This document shows, one piece after another, positions 8,717-17,243 of a DNA stretch of 64,000 nucleotides. Position 1 is the first letter of the stretch, and the number at the start of each line of letters is the position of its first letter. Source of the stretch: Oceanicella sp. SM1341 (lineage in GTDB: Bacteria > Pseudomonadota > Alphaproteobacteria > Rhodobacterales > Rhodobacteraceae). The stretch covers positions 62,001 to 126,000 of the forward strand of contig NZ_QRGC01000015.1 in the NCBI RefSeq assembly GCF_003448965.1. The letters are read 5' to 3'. Both the position numbers and the translations under genes were made by a program. Below the pieces are notes generated by a model. It saw only the letters and a list, made by a program, of their open reading frames with translations. It did not search any database and had not been told where the DNA came from.

Positions 8717-9195
8717 GTTGGGCGAAATACACGCAGCACCCCCGCGCATCAACCCATAGCAGACGGCAGGCCCCTGCCCTGCCAGCCCGAATCGACCCGG
8801 CGCCGAACCATGTCCCGCAGCGACGGACCGCGCCGAGACGTGCAAACGCGCGCGCACCGGCTCACGGCGAAGCCCCTTCGATGCAATTCATTTATTTTTC
8901 AGATACTTATGCGCCGCTTCTGCAACGCCGTCTCATCTTGAGAGGGGAGCGGCCGGATGGGCCTACGTGCAAAAGCACGGAATTTCTTGCCTTAGACATG
9001 GTATTCGATGCACTATCGCCTCGAAAACAATGCATAAGCGGGGTTTGTCGACCCCAGAGGCAGACAGGCAAGCGTTCCTTCGTGTCGGTCAGGCACCGGC
9101 CCGAGGCTCCCGCATACCCGTGCGGGGGGGACACGTGCGCCCCGGAGCGAACGAGCGGAGACCGAGATGAACTGATCCCCTCCCCCCTGAACGAA

Positions 9196-9227
9196 AGAAG
9201 CCGCGTGGCTGCAACCACACGGCTTCT
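9196..9227. promoter_or_regulatory. Long stem-loop upstream of rep
   Basis: AGAAGCCGCGTGG (9196-9208) pairs with CCACACGGCTTCT (9215-9227) around the 6-base loop CTGCAA, with a single mismatch in 13 positions. On the minus strand the hairpin is followed by TTCGTTC, so it could end leftward transcription. On the plus strand it lies about 100 bases before the rep start and could be part of an origin or of an RNA control of rep. Confidence 0.6.
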
Positions 9228-9329
9228 GAACAAACGAACTGCATCCCTGCCGTCCGCGTCTTTCACCCCGACGATAGCAGGATGCCTTTGCTGCCGCAAG
9301 CCCGAGAGCCTGCGGGGAACAGGGAAGTC

Positions 9330-10331
9330 ATGACCAACAGCCTGCACTTCGACCCGGCAGACGGGTTCGTCGCCCTGCCGGTGCGCGTACTCGAGATCGA
9401 GATGTCGCCCGGCGCCTTCCGCACGCTCACCGAGCTCTGCCGCATGGCCAATGCCGAGGGCTATTGCTGGCCATCGCTCGAGCAGCTGAGCGCCCGGCTC
9501 GCCCGCTCGCGCTCGGCAATCTCCGGCTATGTGAAGGAGCTTCGCGGCCTGGGGCTGATCGACACGCTCACCCAGAAGATGGCCAATGGCTACAACTACC
9601 GCCTGAAATTCCTCGTCACCTTCTGGGCGGACTGGCGCGCTTCCCTCAGCATCCGGAAACGCACCGCTGACGCCGCGGCTTCCGCGACGCCGGAGCCGGC
9701 TGAACGCAGCGTGCAGCCCGCCGAACGCCGAGTAAACTCTAAAAACCAGAGTCAGGAAAACCACTCTCTCGCGCCCGTTCCGGCCGCCGGCGAGGTGGAG
9801 GAAGTTCTTTCCGAATGGACGGAGCTGACGCGTGGCCAGCCCTTTGGGACCTTCCGGGAACCCGCATCTCCAGACCTGCTCAGGCGCAGCGCAGCACTGG
9901 TGAGCACGGCGGACGACACGGAACGCGCGCCAGCCATATCCGCGGATATATCGAAGCGGCTGGCCGCGCTCTGGAAGCGTCTTCGGGTCGAACACGGGTC
10001 CGATGAGCTCTCCGCCCAGGTGCGCGAAATCGCCGAGGCGCGCTGCACCGATCCCCAGCTTTCAGCGCTGGTCGACAGCATCTCCCGGGCCTGGAAGTCG
10101 CACTGGCGCCGCCCCCCTGCCCCGCGCCAGTTCACCGGCTACATCGAGGCCGCGCGGGCTCAGGATCCGGTCAAATCTCGGCTTCGGCTCATCGAAATCC
10201 ACCTCGAACGGTGGAATCGCACGCAATTCGGGTTGCCAAAGGGGGCATTGTCCAACAGTTTGTCGAAGAGAGGCAGCATAGCCTTGGACAAGACGGGCGG
10301 CATGGAGTCGCCCTCATATCCGCGGATATAA
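9330..10331 (+). CDS. Winged-helix protein, putative plasmid replication initiator
   Basis: This 333-residue protein has a winged-helix DNA-binding domain at about residues 20-100 (LPVRVLEIEMSPGAF, CWPSLEQLSARLARSRSAI, GLGLIDTL), followed by a variable middle and a C-terminal helical segment rich in Arg/Trp. Its position directly before parA and parB, on the same strand, is typical of a replication initiator of Rhodobacterales-type plasmids, but I cannot place it in RepC, RepA, RepB or DnaA-like classes from memory. The ATG at 9330 follows GGGAAG; an in-frame earlier start at 9282 exists. A palindrome lies inside the gene and a second copy overlaps its stop. Confidence 0.65.
   Translation: MTNSLHFDPADGFVALPVRVLEIEMSPGAFRTLTELCRMANAEGYCWPSLEQLSARLARSRSAISGYVKELRGLGLIDTLTQKMANGYNYRLKFLVTFWADWRASLSIRKRTADAAASATPEPAERSVQPAERRVNSKNQSQENHSLAPVPAAGEVEEVLSEWTELTRGQPFGTFREPASPDLLRRSAALVSTADDTERAPAISADISKRLAALWKRLRVEHGSDELSAQVREIAEARCTDPQLSALVDSISRAWKSHWRRPPAPRQFTGYIEAARAQDPVKSRLRLIEIHLERWNRTQFGLPKGALSNSLSKRGSIALDKTGGMESPSYPRI
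9935..9950. other. Palindromic partition-site candidate, copy 1 (inside rep)
   Basis: CATATCCGCGGATATA contains the perfect 14-base palindrome ATATCCGCGGATAT (9936-9949). The identical 16 bases recur 379 bases downstream next to parA. A perfect palindrome duplicated only within a rep-par module fits a ParB (parS) or ParA operator site; which protein binds is inference. Confidence 0.6.
10315..10330. other. Palindromic partition-site/operator candidate, copy 2 (before parA)
   Basis: The same CATATCCGCGGATATA overlaps the last codons of rep and ends 3 bases before the parA ATG. It could act as parS, as the parA autoregulatory operator, or both. The parA start has no visible Shine-Dalgarno sequence because this element occupies the place. 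Confidence 0.65.
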
Positions 10332-10333
10332 AC

Positions 10334-11665
10334 ATGGCATACGGGCAATTCGAGCAGTTCATCCGGAATATGAGCCGCGTGATGGGGGCGGTGAACACGC
10401 GCCTGCAGCGCGACCTCACCCTGCGCACCCGGGTCGCCAGGCGGTTCTCCATGACCGAGGTGGCGGAACTGCTGAACGTCGACGTCACCTACCTGGCGCG
10501 CGTCTCCTCCGACGAGCCGGTGTTTCCGGAAGGTGAGCGAAGCGGGCGTGAGCGCACCTTCTCCCCGTCGGAAATCATGCTCATCCGGGCGCTCATCGGC
10601 TCCAACCCCGGCGCGAAGCGCCAGCACTCCTACTGGCGCAAGCCCGGCGACCCGGTGCGTGTTGTCACGTTCGGCGCGCAGAAGGGCGGCACCGGGAAGT
10701 CGCTCAGCGCGGCGCATTTCGCGCAGTACGTGAACCTGTTCTACGGGCTTCGGGTAGGCGTGATCGACGCGGACCCGCAGGCCACCGTGAGCCTCTATTT
10801 CGCCGACCAGGCCCTGCCCCTCTTCAAGCCGGACACCGCGACGCTGGCCGATTTCATGGGGGTGGACGACCCCGGCGCACAGGAGCTCACCCCTCGCACG
10901 CCGGCCGAACTGGACGCCATCTGGCTGCCCACCCCCTGGCCCGGCATCAAGCTCATTCCCGGCGGCGCGAACATCCAGAACGGCGACATCAGCCTGTTCT
11001 TCATGTCGCGCACCTCACAGGTGCCGGTGTACCGCATCCTCAAGCAGGCGATCCGCGACTGGGACGCCGGCAACGGCCCGCGCACCCGGCTGGAGGACCT
11101 GCGCACCGCCTCCGGAGCCTTCGACACCGAAGCCTACCTCACCGCGCTGAACGAGACGGTGGACATCATCGTGATCGACCAGCAGCCCTCGCTCACCCTC
11201 ATGCAGCTCAACGGGCTCATCGCCGCCGACAGCGTGATCATCCCGCAGACGATGAAGGGATTCGACCTCGCCACGCTCGCCACCTATGTCTCGAATATCG
11301 GCGAATATCTCGAATTCATCATGGGCTTCGAGGCGGACATCGAGATCGGGCGTGGCGAGCACGTGGTGCTTCCCACGATCGTGCAGGAGCAGAACACCCA
11401 GGACACCGACCAGATCCTTGACCTCTACCGGAGGGCGCCGCGCGAGATCCTGCAGGTCTGGTACAATCGCTCCGACGCGATCGCGAACGCCTCGGAGGAG
11501 TACAAGAGCATCTACGAGTACCTGCCGCCCAAGACGCGGCGGGTGTCGGCGAAGGCCTTCATGGCGAATGCGAATGCGGTCAACGACGCGCTGGTGCAGC
11601 GCGTCTGCCCGGAGCTTCCGCCGCGGGACTTCGCCAGGGCATTCATCGAGGAGCGTTGGGGCTGA
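10334..11665 (+). CDS. parA: ParA-family partition ATPase with N-terminal HTH
   Basis: This 443-residue protein is a type Ia/RepA-like ParA. It has an N-terminal helix-turn-helix (RRFSMTEVAELLNVDVTYLA) and a deviant Walker A motif, QKGGTGKS at about residues 116-123, followed by GVIDADPQA and DIIVIDQQPSLTLMQ. Such proteins segregate low-copy replicons and repress their own operon through the HTH. It lies 2 bases after rep and 1 base before parB. The ATG at 10334 follows a palindrome instead of a ribosome-binding site; an earlier in-frame start would overlap rep. Confidence 0.93.
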   Translation: MAYGQFEQFIRNMSRVMGAVNTRLQRDLTLRTRVARRFSMTEVAELLNVDVTYLARVSSDEPVFPEGERSGRERTFSPSEIMLIRALIGSNPGAKRQHSYWRKPGDPVRVVTFGAQKGGTGKSLSAAHFAQYVNLFYGLRVGVIDADPQATVSLYFADQALPLFKPDTATLADFMGVDDPGAQELTPRTPAELDAIWLPTPWPGIKLIPGGANIQNGDISLFFMSRTSQVPVYRILKQAIRDWDAGNGPRTRLEDLRTASGAFDTEAYLTALNETVDIIVIDQQPSLTLMQLNGLIAADSVIIPQTMKGFDLATLATYVSNIGEYLEFIMGFEADIEIGRGEHVVLPTIVQEQNTQDTDQILDLYRRAPREILQVWYNRSDAIANASEEYKSIYEYLPPKTRRVSAKAFMANANAVNDALVQRVCPELPPRDFARAFIEERWG

Positions 11666-11666
11666 C

Positions 11667-12596
11667 ATGCCGAGAAAGAGAAAGCTGGACGCGAGCATTC
11701 CCGAGGACATCGCAGGCGCTGCGCCGGACGAGGCGCCGCGCGGCGCCATGGGCGGAATGTGGGCCGGCTCGGCGATGAACCTGCTGCAGAAGCGCATCGA
11801 GAGCACGCACGGATCGCTCGTGCAGGGGATTCTCAACGGCACGGTGGCGCTGGAGCTCGACCCGTCGCAGATCGAGGATGTCGCGGGCAGCGATCGGGTC
11901 GGGGACTGGGAGGGCGACGAGGCCTTCGAGGCGCTGGTCGCCAACATCCGCCGTCGCGGCCAGACCCAGCCGGTGCGGGTGCGCCCGAAGGATGCGGACT
12001 GGACGCCGGGGTCGGAGGCCCCGCTCAAGACCGATGCCGTGTTCATCGTGCAATCCGGCCGCCGGCGCATCGAGGCCTGCCGGCGGCTGGGCCGCAAGGT
12101 GCTCGCCATCCTCTCGACCGACACGGGCGATGCCGCCCTGGCCGACCTGGAGGAACGGTTCCACGAGAACACGATGCGCGAGAACCTCAGCGGCTTCGAG
12201 GAGCTGATGTCGATCGGGCTCATCGCCGAGAGCCTGCGCGACCTGTCGCAGGAAGAGATCGCGGCGCGCCTCGGCGTATCGCAGAACGACGTTTCGCTGG
12301 GGCTGTCCTGCGTGGAGCTGCGCGAGCGCATCCTTGCCGAGATCGACGTGGCGGCCACGCCGAAGCGGGCCTATCGCGCCATCATTCCCCGGTTGCGGCG
12401 GGGAGAGGCCATGGCGGCTCCGGCCGCCGGCCCGGAACCCGAGACTGCCACCGGTCGCTTCGCGGCCGGGCGATTGAAGGTCGAGGCGAAGGCGTCGGGC
12501 AGGGGGCTCGTGCTGAAGGTGAGCGGCGCCGATGTGCGCGGCGAGGAGCTCGACAGGCTCGCCGAACGCGTGGCGGCACTCTTCCGGGGTCTTTGA
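11667..12596 (+). CDS. parB: ParB-family centromere-binding partition protein
   Basis: This 309-residue protein has the ParB/RepB layout: a basic N-terminus (PRKRKLD), an N-terminal nuclease-like domain with SGRRRIEACRRLG (about 130-142), the arginine-patch region equivalent HENTMRENLSGFEE (about 167-180), a helix-turn-helix SQEEIAARLGVSQNDVSLGL (about 194-213), and a C-terminal dimerisation part. It should bind the replicon's parS and work with ParA. The start follows the parA stop by one base. The palindrome ATATCCGCGGATAT upstream is the obvious candidate target. Confidence 0.92.
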   Translation: MPRKRKLDASIPEDIAGAAPDEAPRGAMGGMWAGSAMNLLQKRIESTHGSLVQGILNGTVALELDPSQIEDVAGSDRVGDWEGDEAFEALVANIRRRGQTQPVRVRPKDADWTPGSEAPLKTDAVFIVQSGRRRIEACRRLGRKVLAILSTDTGDAALADLEERFHENTMRENLSGFEELMSIGLIAESLRDLSQEEIAARLGVSQNDVSLGLSCVELRERILAEIDVAATPKRAYRAIIPRLRRGEAMAAPAAGPEPETATGRFAAGRLKVEAKASGRGLVLKVSGADVRGEELDRLAERVAALFRGL

Positions 12597-12861
12597 ACCC
12601 GTCGGGTGCTGCGCATAATGGCCATATAATGCGCGCCACAAGCCCGAAGGTGAGAGGAAGTCACTTCTTTTCCGGATCGTAAGCTGCCACCTTCCGGATC
12701 TCCGTTACACGGTTTTCCGTGAGGTGCGCCGCCACAGGCTGCGGTCTAGGATAGCGGAAGGACATCACCCTCCGGGCCATCCGGCCCGGGCAGCCAGGAA
12801 AGGTGCCGGGCGGGAGGCGCGCGGGGTTTCGCCGTGGCCCTGCCGGGCAGCAGCGGTCGCG
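12597..12861. other. Intergenic region between parB and the two-component operon
   Basis: After parB, GCGCAT (12611-12616) and ATGCGC (12629-12634) flank an A+T-richer core and may form a weak terminator. A 9-base direct repeat is annotated separately. CACGGTTTTCCGTG (12708-12721) is a small hairpin with a 4-base loop. The promoter of the histidine kinase operon should lie in this stretch, but no clear -35/-10 pair was identified. Confidence 0.5.
12670..12700. repeat. Paired direct repeat TTCCGGATC upstream of kinase operon
   Basis: TTCCGGATC occurs at 12670-12678 and again at 12692-12700, exactly 22 bases apart start to start, which is about two helical turns. This spacing suits binding of a dimeric regulator on one DNA face, for example one of the FixJ-type regulators encoded downstream. 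That assignment is inference. Confidence 0.5.
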
Positions 12862-15333
12862 ATGACGGCAGCGATCCCCCATCTGCGCCTCGCCCTCGCG
12901 GCGGGCATCTGCGTGACCGGCCTCGCGGTGTACGCGCTCACCTGGACACCCATCGGGCTGCTCGCGCCGGTCGCGGGGCTGGGCCTGCTCGCTGGGCCAC
13001 GGGGCGGGGCGATGCTGGTGGCCGGGCTCGGGCTGGCGGCGCTGGTCGCGGCACTGGCCGGGCTCCACACCGGCGGAGAGCTCGTCGGCGCACCCGCCGG
13101 GCACTGGTGCATCTTCTTCGTCACCGCGCTCTGTGTCGGGCTGGCGGTGATGGCGGCGGGGCTGCCGCCGCCGCGCTCCCATGCCGGCGCCGGCGGGCGG
13201 GACCCCGGGGAAAGGCCTGCCGCGGCCCTGGCCGCAGCACGCGCGTTCCGGACCTGCGTGCCCCGGGGGCTGCGCCATCGCCTGTCGGCCGCGGAGGGCG
13301 GCGACCAGCGGGCGGGGATCCGCAGTGACCCCGGGTGTCCCGCCGGCACGGAGGGCGAGGCGCTGGCGCCGAAGGGCAACATCGGGGCCGGGGGGTCGGA
13401 CGAACCGGCGGAGAACCCCGAGGTGGTGCGGGCCGCGAGGGTGGTCGAGGCGCTCTTCGGCAATGCCTGGGCCTTGGCGCCGGACGGGCGCTGGATCTGC
13501 CCGCCCCGGTTCGCGGGCACCGGCCCGGGCCTCAGCCCGCATGACCTGAACGCGTCGCTGGCCGAGGGCGAGGTGGCCTGGCACAAGCTGGTGCACCCCG
13601 AGGAATACGAGCGCGTGGCCCTGCGCTGGCGCCACAGCCTGCGCACCGGGGAGCCCTGGAAGGACCAGTTCCGTATACGGCGAGCCTCCGGCAGCTACGC
13701 CTGGGCGCGCAGCACCGCCCACCCGCTGCGCGACGCGGGCGGGCGTATTCTCGGCTGGTACGGCACCTCGGTCGACATCGATGTCTATCGCAAGACGATG
13801 GAGAACCTGCTGGCCCGCGAGCGCGAGATCTCGCATCTCGTCGACATGGTGCCCGGCCATCTCTGCCGCCTCGCCCCGGACGGCACGCCGCTGTTCTTCA
13901 ACCGCCGCATGGCGGAGTTCCACGGGCTTGAGGCCTCGGAGGCGCAGATCCCCGGCCTGCCGCCGCTGGAAGGCTTCCTGCGCTCGCTCGTCCATCCCGA
14001 CGACGTGGGCCCAATGCTGCAGGTGCTGAGCCAATGCATGGAGGCCGGCGGCGGCTTTTCCTGGCGCTATCGGCTTCGCCGGGCCGACGGCGTGTACCGC
14101 TGGGTGGCGGGGCGGGCCGAGCCCACGCGCGACGAGGAGGGCCGCGTGCTCGAATGGTTCGGCGTCTGCACCGACATCGAGGACCAGATGCAGGCCGAGC
14201 AGGCGTTGCGCTCCAGCGAGCGGCTGCACCGCCGCATCGTGGAGACGCTGCCGGCGATGATCTACTGCGCCGAGCCGGACGGCCGGCCCATCTACCGCAG
14301 CAGGCGGCTGAGCGCGTTTCTCGGCCTCACGCTGGGCGAGGGCGGCGACCCCCTCACCGGACCCGAGCGGCTGGGCGCCACCCTGGAGGAGATCATCCAC
14401 CCCGACGATCTCGACGAGGTGCGGGCGCGCTATGCCCGCAGCCTCGCCACTGGCGAGCCCTATGCCATGCGCCACCGGCTGCGCCGGCATGACGGCACCT
14501 GGCTCTGGGTGGAGACGCGGGCCGAGGCGATGCGCGACGCCGGCGGCAACATCGCGCAATGGTACGGCGTGTGTTTCGACATCGAGGACCTGCTGCGCGG
14601 GCAGGAGAACCTGCGCACCGCCCAGGACAGCCTGGCGCGCGCCGCCCGCGCCGCCAGCCTGGCCGAGCTGTCGGCCTCCATCGCCCACGAGGTGAACCAG
14701 CCGCTGGCCGCCATCGTGGCCAATTCGCATGCCTGCTACCGCTGGCTCACCGCCGAGCCGCCGAATCTCGAGCGCGCCAAGATCACCGCCGGCCGCATCA
14801 CCCGCGACGCGAACTCGGCCGCCGAGGTGGTAAGCCGCATCCGCGCGCTGTTCAGCCAGGCCGGCCAGGCGCGCGAGCGGCTGTCGCTGGCGGGCGTGAT
14901 CGCGGAGGCGCGCGACGTGATGGCCGGCGAGGCGCTGCGCCGGGGCGTGCGCATCGTGCTCGCGCTCGAGGAGGGGCTGCCACCGGTCTCGCTCGACCGT
15001 GTCCAGGTGCAGCAGGTGCTGGTGAACCTGATGTCGAACGGCATGGAAGCCATGGCCGGAGGCGACGCGGAACAGGTGCTGGAGGTCCGGCTCACCCGCG
15101 CGGACGGCACGGGCCTGCGCGCCGAGGTGCGCGACCACGGCCCCGGCCTCGCCTCCACCGAGCGGATCTTCCAGCCCTTCGTCTCCACCAAGGACCGCGG
15201 GATGGGCATGGGGCTCGCGATCTGCCGTTCGATCGTCGAGGCGCATGGCGGCCGGCTCTGGGCCGAGAACGCGTGCCCGCGGGGCGCGCGCTTCATCTTC
15301 ACACTTCCCCTCGATGCGAAGGCAACCGAATGA
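12862..15333 (+). CDS. Membrane histidine kinase with multiple PAS domains
   Basis: This 823-residue sensor kinase starts with hydrophobic segments over about residues 7-105 (three or four membrane helices), then three PAS/PAC-like units recognisable by repeated FxxRxxxGxYxWxxxxAxPxRD...GxxxGWYGxxxDI patterns. The transmitter has the H-box SIAHEVNQPLAAIVAN (His about 609), an N-box LVNLMSNGMEAMAG, and G-boxes VRDHGPGL and GMGMGLAICRSIVEAHGG. It belongs to the FixL/DctB-type kinases. The ATG at 12862 precedes the first membrane helix. Its stop overlaps the next gene as ATGA, making a kinase-regulator pair certain. Confidence 0.9.
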   Translation: MTAAIPHLRLALAAGICVTGLAVYALTWTPIGLLAPVAGLGLLAGPRGGAMLVAGLGLAALVAALAGLHTGGELVGAPAGHWCIFFVTALCVGLAVMAAGLPPPRSHAGAGGRDPGERPAAALAAARAFRTCVPRGLRHRLSAAEGGDQRAGIRSDPGCPAGTEGEALAPKGNIGAGGSDEPAENPEVVRAARVVEALFGNAWALAPDGRWICPPRFAGTGPGLSPHDLNASLAEGEVAWHKLVHPEEYERVALRWRHSLRTGEPWKDQFRIRRASGSYAWARSTAHPLRDAGGRILGWYGTSVDIDVYRKTMENLLAREREISHLVDMVPGHLCRLAPDGTPLFFNRRMAEFHGLEASEAQIPGLPPLEGFLRSLVHPDDVGPMLQVLSQCMEAGGGFSWRYRLRRADGVYRWVAGRAEPTRDEEGRVLEWFGVCTDIEDQMQAEQALRSSERLHRRIVETLPAMIYCAEPDGRPIYRSRRLSAFLGLTLGEGGDPLTGPERLGATLEEIIHPDDLDEVRARYARSLATGEPYAMRHRLRRHDGTWLWVETRAEAMRDAGGNIAQWYGVCFDIEDLLRGQENLRTAQDSLARAARAASLAELSASIAHEVNQPLAAIVANSHACYRWLTAEPPNLERAKITAGRITRDANSAAEVVSRIRALFSQAGQARERLSLAGVIAEARDVMAGEALRRGVRIVLALEEGLPPVSLDRVQVQQVLVNLMSNGMEAMAGGDAEQVLEVRLTRADGTGLRAEVRDHGPGLASTERIFQPFVSTKDRGMGMGLAICRSIVEAHGGRLWAENACPRGARFIFTLPLDAKATE

Positions 15334-15971
15334 GCACCGACGAGCACATGGTCTACATCGTCGACGACGACCCGCGCATCCGCGAGGCGCTGTGCGAACT
15401 GGTGGCCTCGCATGGCATGCAGGTGACGGCCTTCGGCTCGGCAGGGGCCTACATGGCGGCGCAGAAGCCGGGGGCGCCCGCCTGCCTCGTGCTCGACATC
15501 GAGCTGCCGGACATCAACGGACTCGACCTGCAGGGCCTCATCGCGGGGGGGGAGCATCCGCCCATCGTGTTCATCACCGGGCATGGCGACATTCCCTCCA
15601 CCGTCCGGGCCATCCGCCACGGCGCGGTGGACCTGCTCACCAAGCCGTTCGGCGACACGGAGCTGATGGCGGCCATTCGCACCGCGCTGGCGCAGGACCG
15701 GGCGCGCCTGGCCGAGCGGGCCGGGCTCGAGGCGCTGCGCCTGCGCTACGCCGCCCTCACCCCGCGCGAGCGGCAGGTGCTGCCGCTGGTGGTGAGCGGC
15801 CTGCTGAACAAGCAGGCCGCCGCCGAGCTCGGCATTTCCGAGACCACGCTGCAGATCCACCGCCGCCACGTGATGCGCAAGCTCGCGGCGCCCTCGCTCG
15901 CCGACCTGGTGCGCATCGCCGAGCGGCTGGAGATCCCGCTCACCCACTCGCGGCACGGAGAGCGCCAATGA
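15330..15971 (+). CDS. FixJ-type response regulator
   Basis: This 213-residue protein has a receiver domain (YIVDDDPRIREAL, phosphoacceptor in LVLDIELPD, FITGHGDIPSTV, LLTKPF) and a C-terminal LuxR/FixJ helix-turn-helix (LTPRERQVLPLVVSGLLNKQ, ISETTLQIHRRHVMRKL). It is translationally coupled to the kinase before it and to the lone receiver after it by ATGA overlaps. It should be the direct transcriptional output of the kinase. Confidence 0.92.
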   Translation: MSTDEHMVYIVDDDPRIREALCELVASHGMQVTAFGSAGAYMAAQKPGAPACLVLDIELPDINGLDLQGLIAGGEHPPIVFITGHGDIPSTVRAIRHGAVDLLTKPFGDTELMAAIRTALAQDRARLAERAGLEALRLRYAALTPRERQVLPLVVSGLLNKQAAAELGISETTLQIHRRHVMRKLAAPSLADLVRIAERLEIPLTHSRHGERQ

Positions 15972-16345
15972 CCGCGGCGCGAGGGGTGGTCGCGGTGGTG
16001 GACGACGATTCGAGGATGCTCGAATCCCTCGAGGACCTGCTGGAATCCGCCGCCTTCACGCCCCGCTGCTTCTCGACCGCGGGCGGGCTCCTGGCCGGCG
16101 GGCTGGCGGATGTCGACGTGCTGATCAGCGATGTGGGCATGGCGGGGATGGACGGGTTCGAATTGCTGGCGCGGGTGCGGCGCATGCGCCCCGGGCTGCC
16201 GGTGTTCCTCATCACGGGGCGGCACGAGATCGCGGAGCAGCCCCGGGCGGGCAGCATCCGGGGCTTCTTTCGCAAGCCCTTCGACGGAAGGCTGCTGCTC
16301 GCAGCCATCGAGGAGGCATTGAACGACCGGAAAGATGGAGGGTGA
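15968..16345 (+). CDS. Single-domain response regulator (receiver only)
   Basis: This 125-residue protein consists of a receiver domain alone: VVDDDSRMLE, a phosphoacceptor aspartate in VLISDVGMAGMDGFEL, a conserved threonine in FLITGR and lysine in FFRKPF. No output domain follows. Lone receivers act as phosphate sinks or relay proteins. Its ATG overlaps the previous stop, and its own stop overlaps the GTG of the next regulator, so it is part of the same operon. Confidence 0.9.
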   Translation: MTAARGVVAVVDDDSRMLESLEDLLESAAFTPRCFSTAGGLLAGGLADVDVLISDVGMAGMDGFELLARVRRMRPGLPVFLITGRHEIAEQPRAGSIRGFFRKPFDGRLLLAAIEEALNDRKDGG

Positions 16346-17046
16346 CAGTGAAGATTGACTCGCCGTTCCAGCGGAAATCGGCGCCGCAGTACAGCCCGCC
16401 CGCGCAGGAGGACGGGCCGGCAGCCCCCGTGGTGATGATCGTGGACGACGACGCCTGCCTGCGCGAGGCGCTGGCCGAGTTGCTGATGAGCGTGGGGTTC
16501 GAGGTCGCGTGCTTCGCGTCCACCGCGGAGCTGCTGGCCAGTGCCACGCTGGGCCGGCCGGGCTGCCTGATCCTCGACGTGCGCATGCCCGGCACCAGCG
16601 GCCTCGACCTGCAGCGCGAACTGGCCCGCCGGGGCGAGGAGAAGTCCATCATATTCCTCACCGGCCACGGCGACATCCCGATGAGCGTGCAGGCGATGAA
16701 GGCCGGAGCCATCGACTTTCTCACCAAGCCGGTGCGTGACCAGACCCTGCTCGACGCGGTGAGCACCGGCATCGCCACCGACGCCGCCCGCCGCCGGGAG
16801 GCGGCGCTGCTGCAGGCCACGGTGGAGCGCTTCCGCGCCCTCACCCCGCGCGAGCGCGAGGTGTTCTGCGAGGTGGCGCGCGGCCGGCTGAACAAGCAGA
16901 TCGCCTACGACCTCGGCATCAGCGAAGTGACGGTGAAGCTGCATCGCGCCAACGTGATGCGCAAGATGGAGGTGGCTGGCGTCGGCGGCCTCATCCGGGC
17001 CTGGACCGTCCTGCCCGAAGCGCTGCGCGAGCAACCTGCCCCCTGA
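16342..17046 (+). CDS. Second FixJ-type response regulator
   Basis: This protein of up to 234 residues has a receiver domain (MIVDDDACLREAL, CLILDVRMPGTSG, FLTGHGDIPMSVQAMKAGA, FLTKPV) and a LuxR/FixJ helix-turn-helix (LTPREREVFCEVARGRLNKQ, ISEVTVKLHRANVMRKM). GTG at 16342 overlaps the upstream stop; GTG at 16348 is better spaced from GGAGG and would shorten the protein by two residues. Two different DNA-binding outputs behind one kinase suggest a branched pathway with the lone receiver as modulator. Confidence 0.9.
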   Translation: MTVKIDSPFQRKSAPQYSPPAQEDGPAAPVVMIVDDDACLREALAELLMSVGFEVACFASTAELLASATLGRPGCLILDVRMPGTSGLDLQRELARRGEEKSIIFLTGHGDIPMSVQAMKAGAIDFLTKPVRDQTLLDAVSTGIATDAARRREAALLQATVERFRALTPREREVFCEVARGRLNKQIAYDLGISEVTVKLHRANVMRKMEVAGVGGLIRAWTVLPEALREQPAP

Positions 17047-17243
17047 GCGGGCGCGGGACGCAGGCGCGCGCCGCGCCCGCCACGACCGGGAACCGTGCCC
17101 GCGGGTGCCGATGATCCGCCGCGGGCGAGGCGGCGCGCCCGGCTGCGCCTCCGGCGCCCGGGCCGGAAGGGGGGCACGGCAGCCTGTCGCCGCGGCGAAG
17201 ACGGAAGCGAAGACGGAGGCGGCGGGGCAGGGGGCGTCCCGCG

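Larger units (their letters stand above)
8672..9329. other. Intergenic region upstream of rep; possible origin area
   Basis: This 658-base gap contains the iclR promoter side and the leader of the replication gene. The stretch 8881-9050 is noticeably richer in A+T than the rest of the window. Short symmetric elements include GTGCAAAAGCAC near 8967 and GGGTTTGTCGACCCC near 9040, plus the long hairpin at 9196-9227. I found no iterons of the classical kind and no consensus DnaA box. An origin of replication could lie here or inside rep. Confidence 0.5.

Noticed and set aside
8881-9330. Iteron array or DnaA boxes upstream of rep
   Set aside because: Short words such as AACGA recur, but no repeat of nine or more bases and no TTATCCACA-like box was found.
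8907-9995. Minus-strand open frame across the rep leader and rep gene
   Set aside because: It runs antisense to the winged-helix gene and through the hairpin, with no motif and no ribosome-binding site.
12661-15246. Long minus-strand open frame opposite the histidine kinase gene
   Set aside because: It is a shadow of a highly G+C-biased real gene; its predicted protein is Arg/Ala/Gly/His-rich without any motif.
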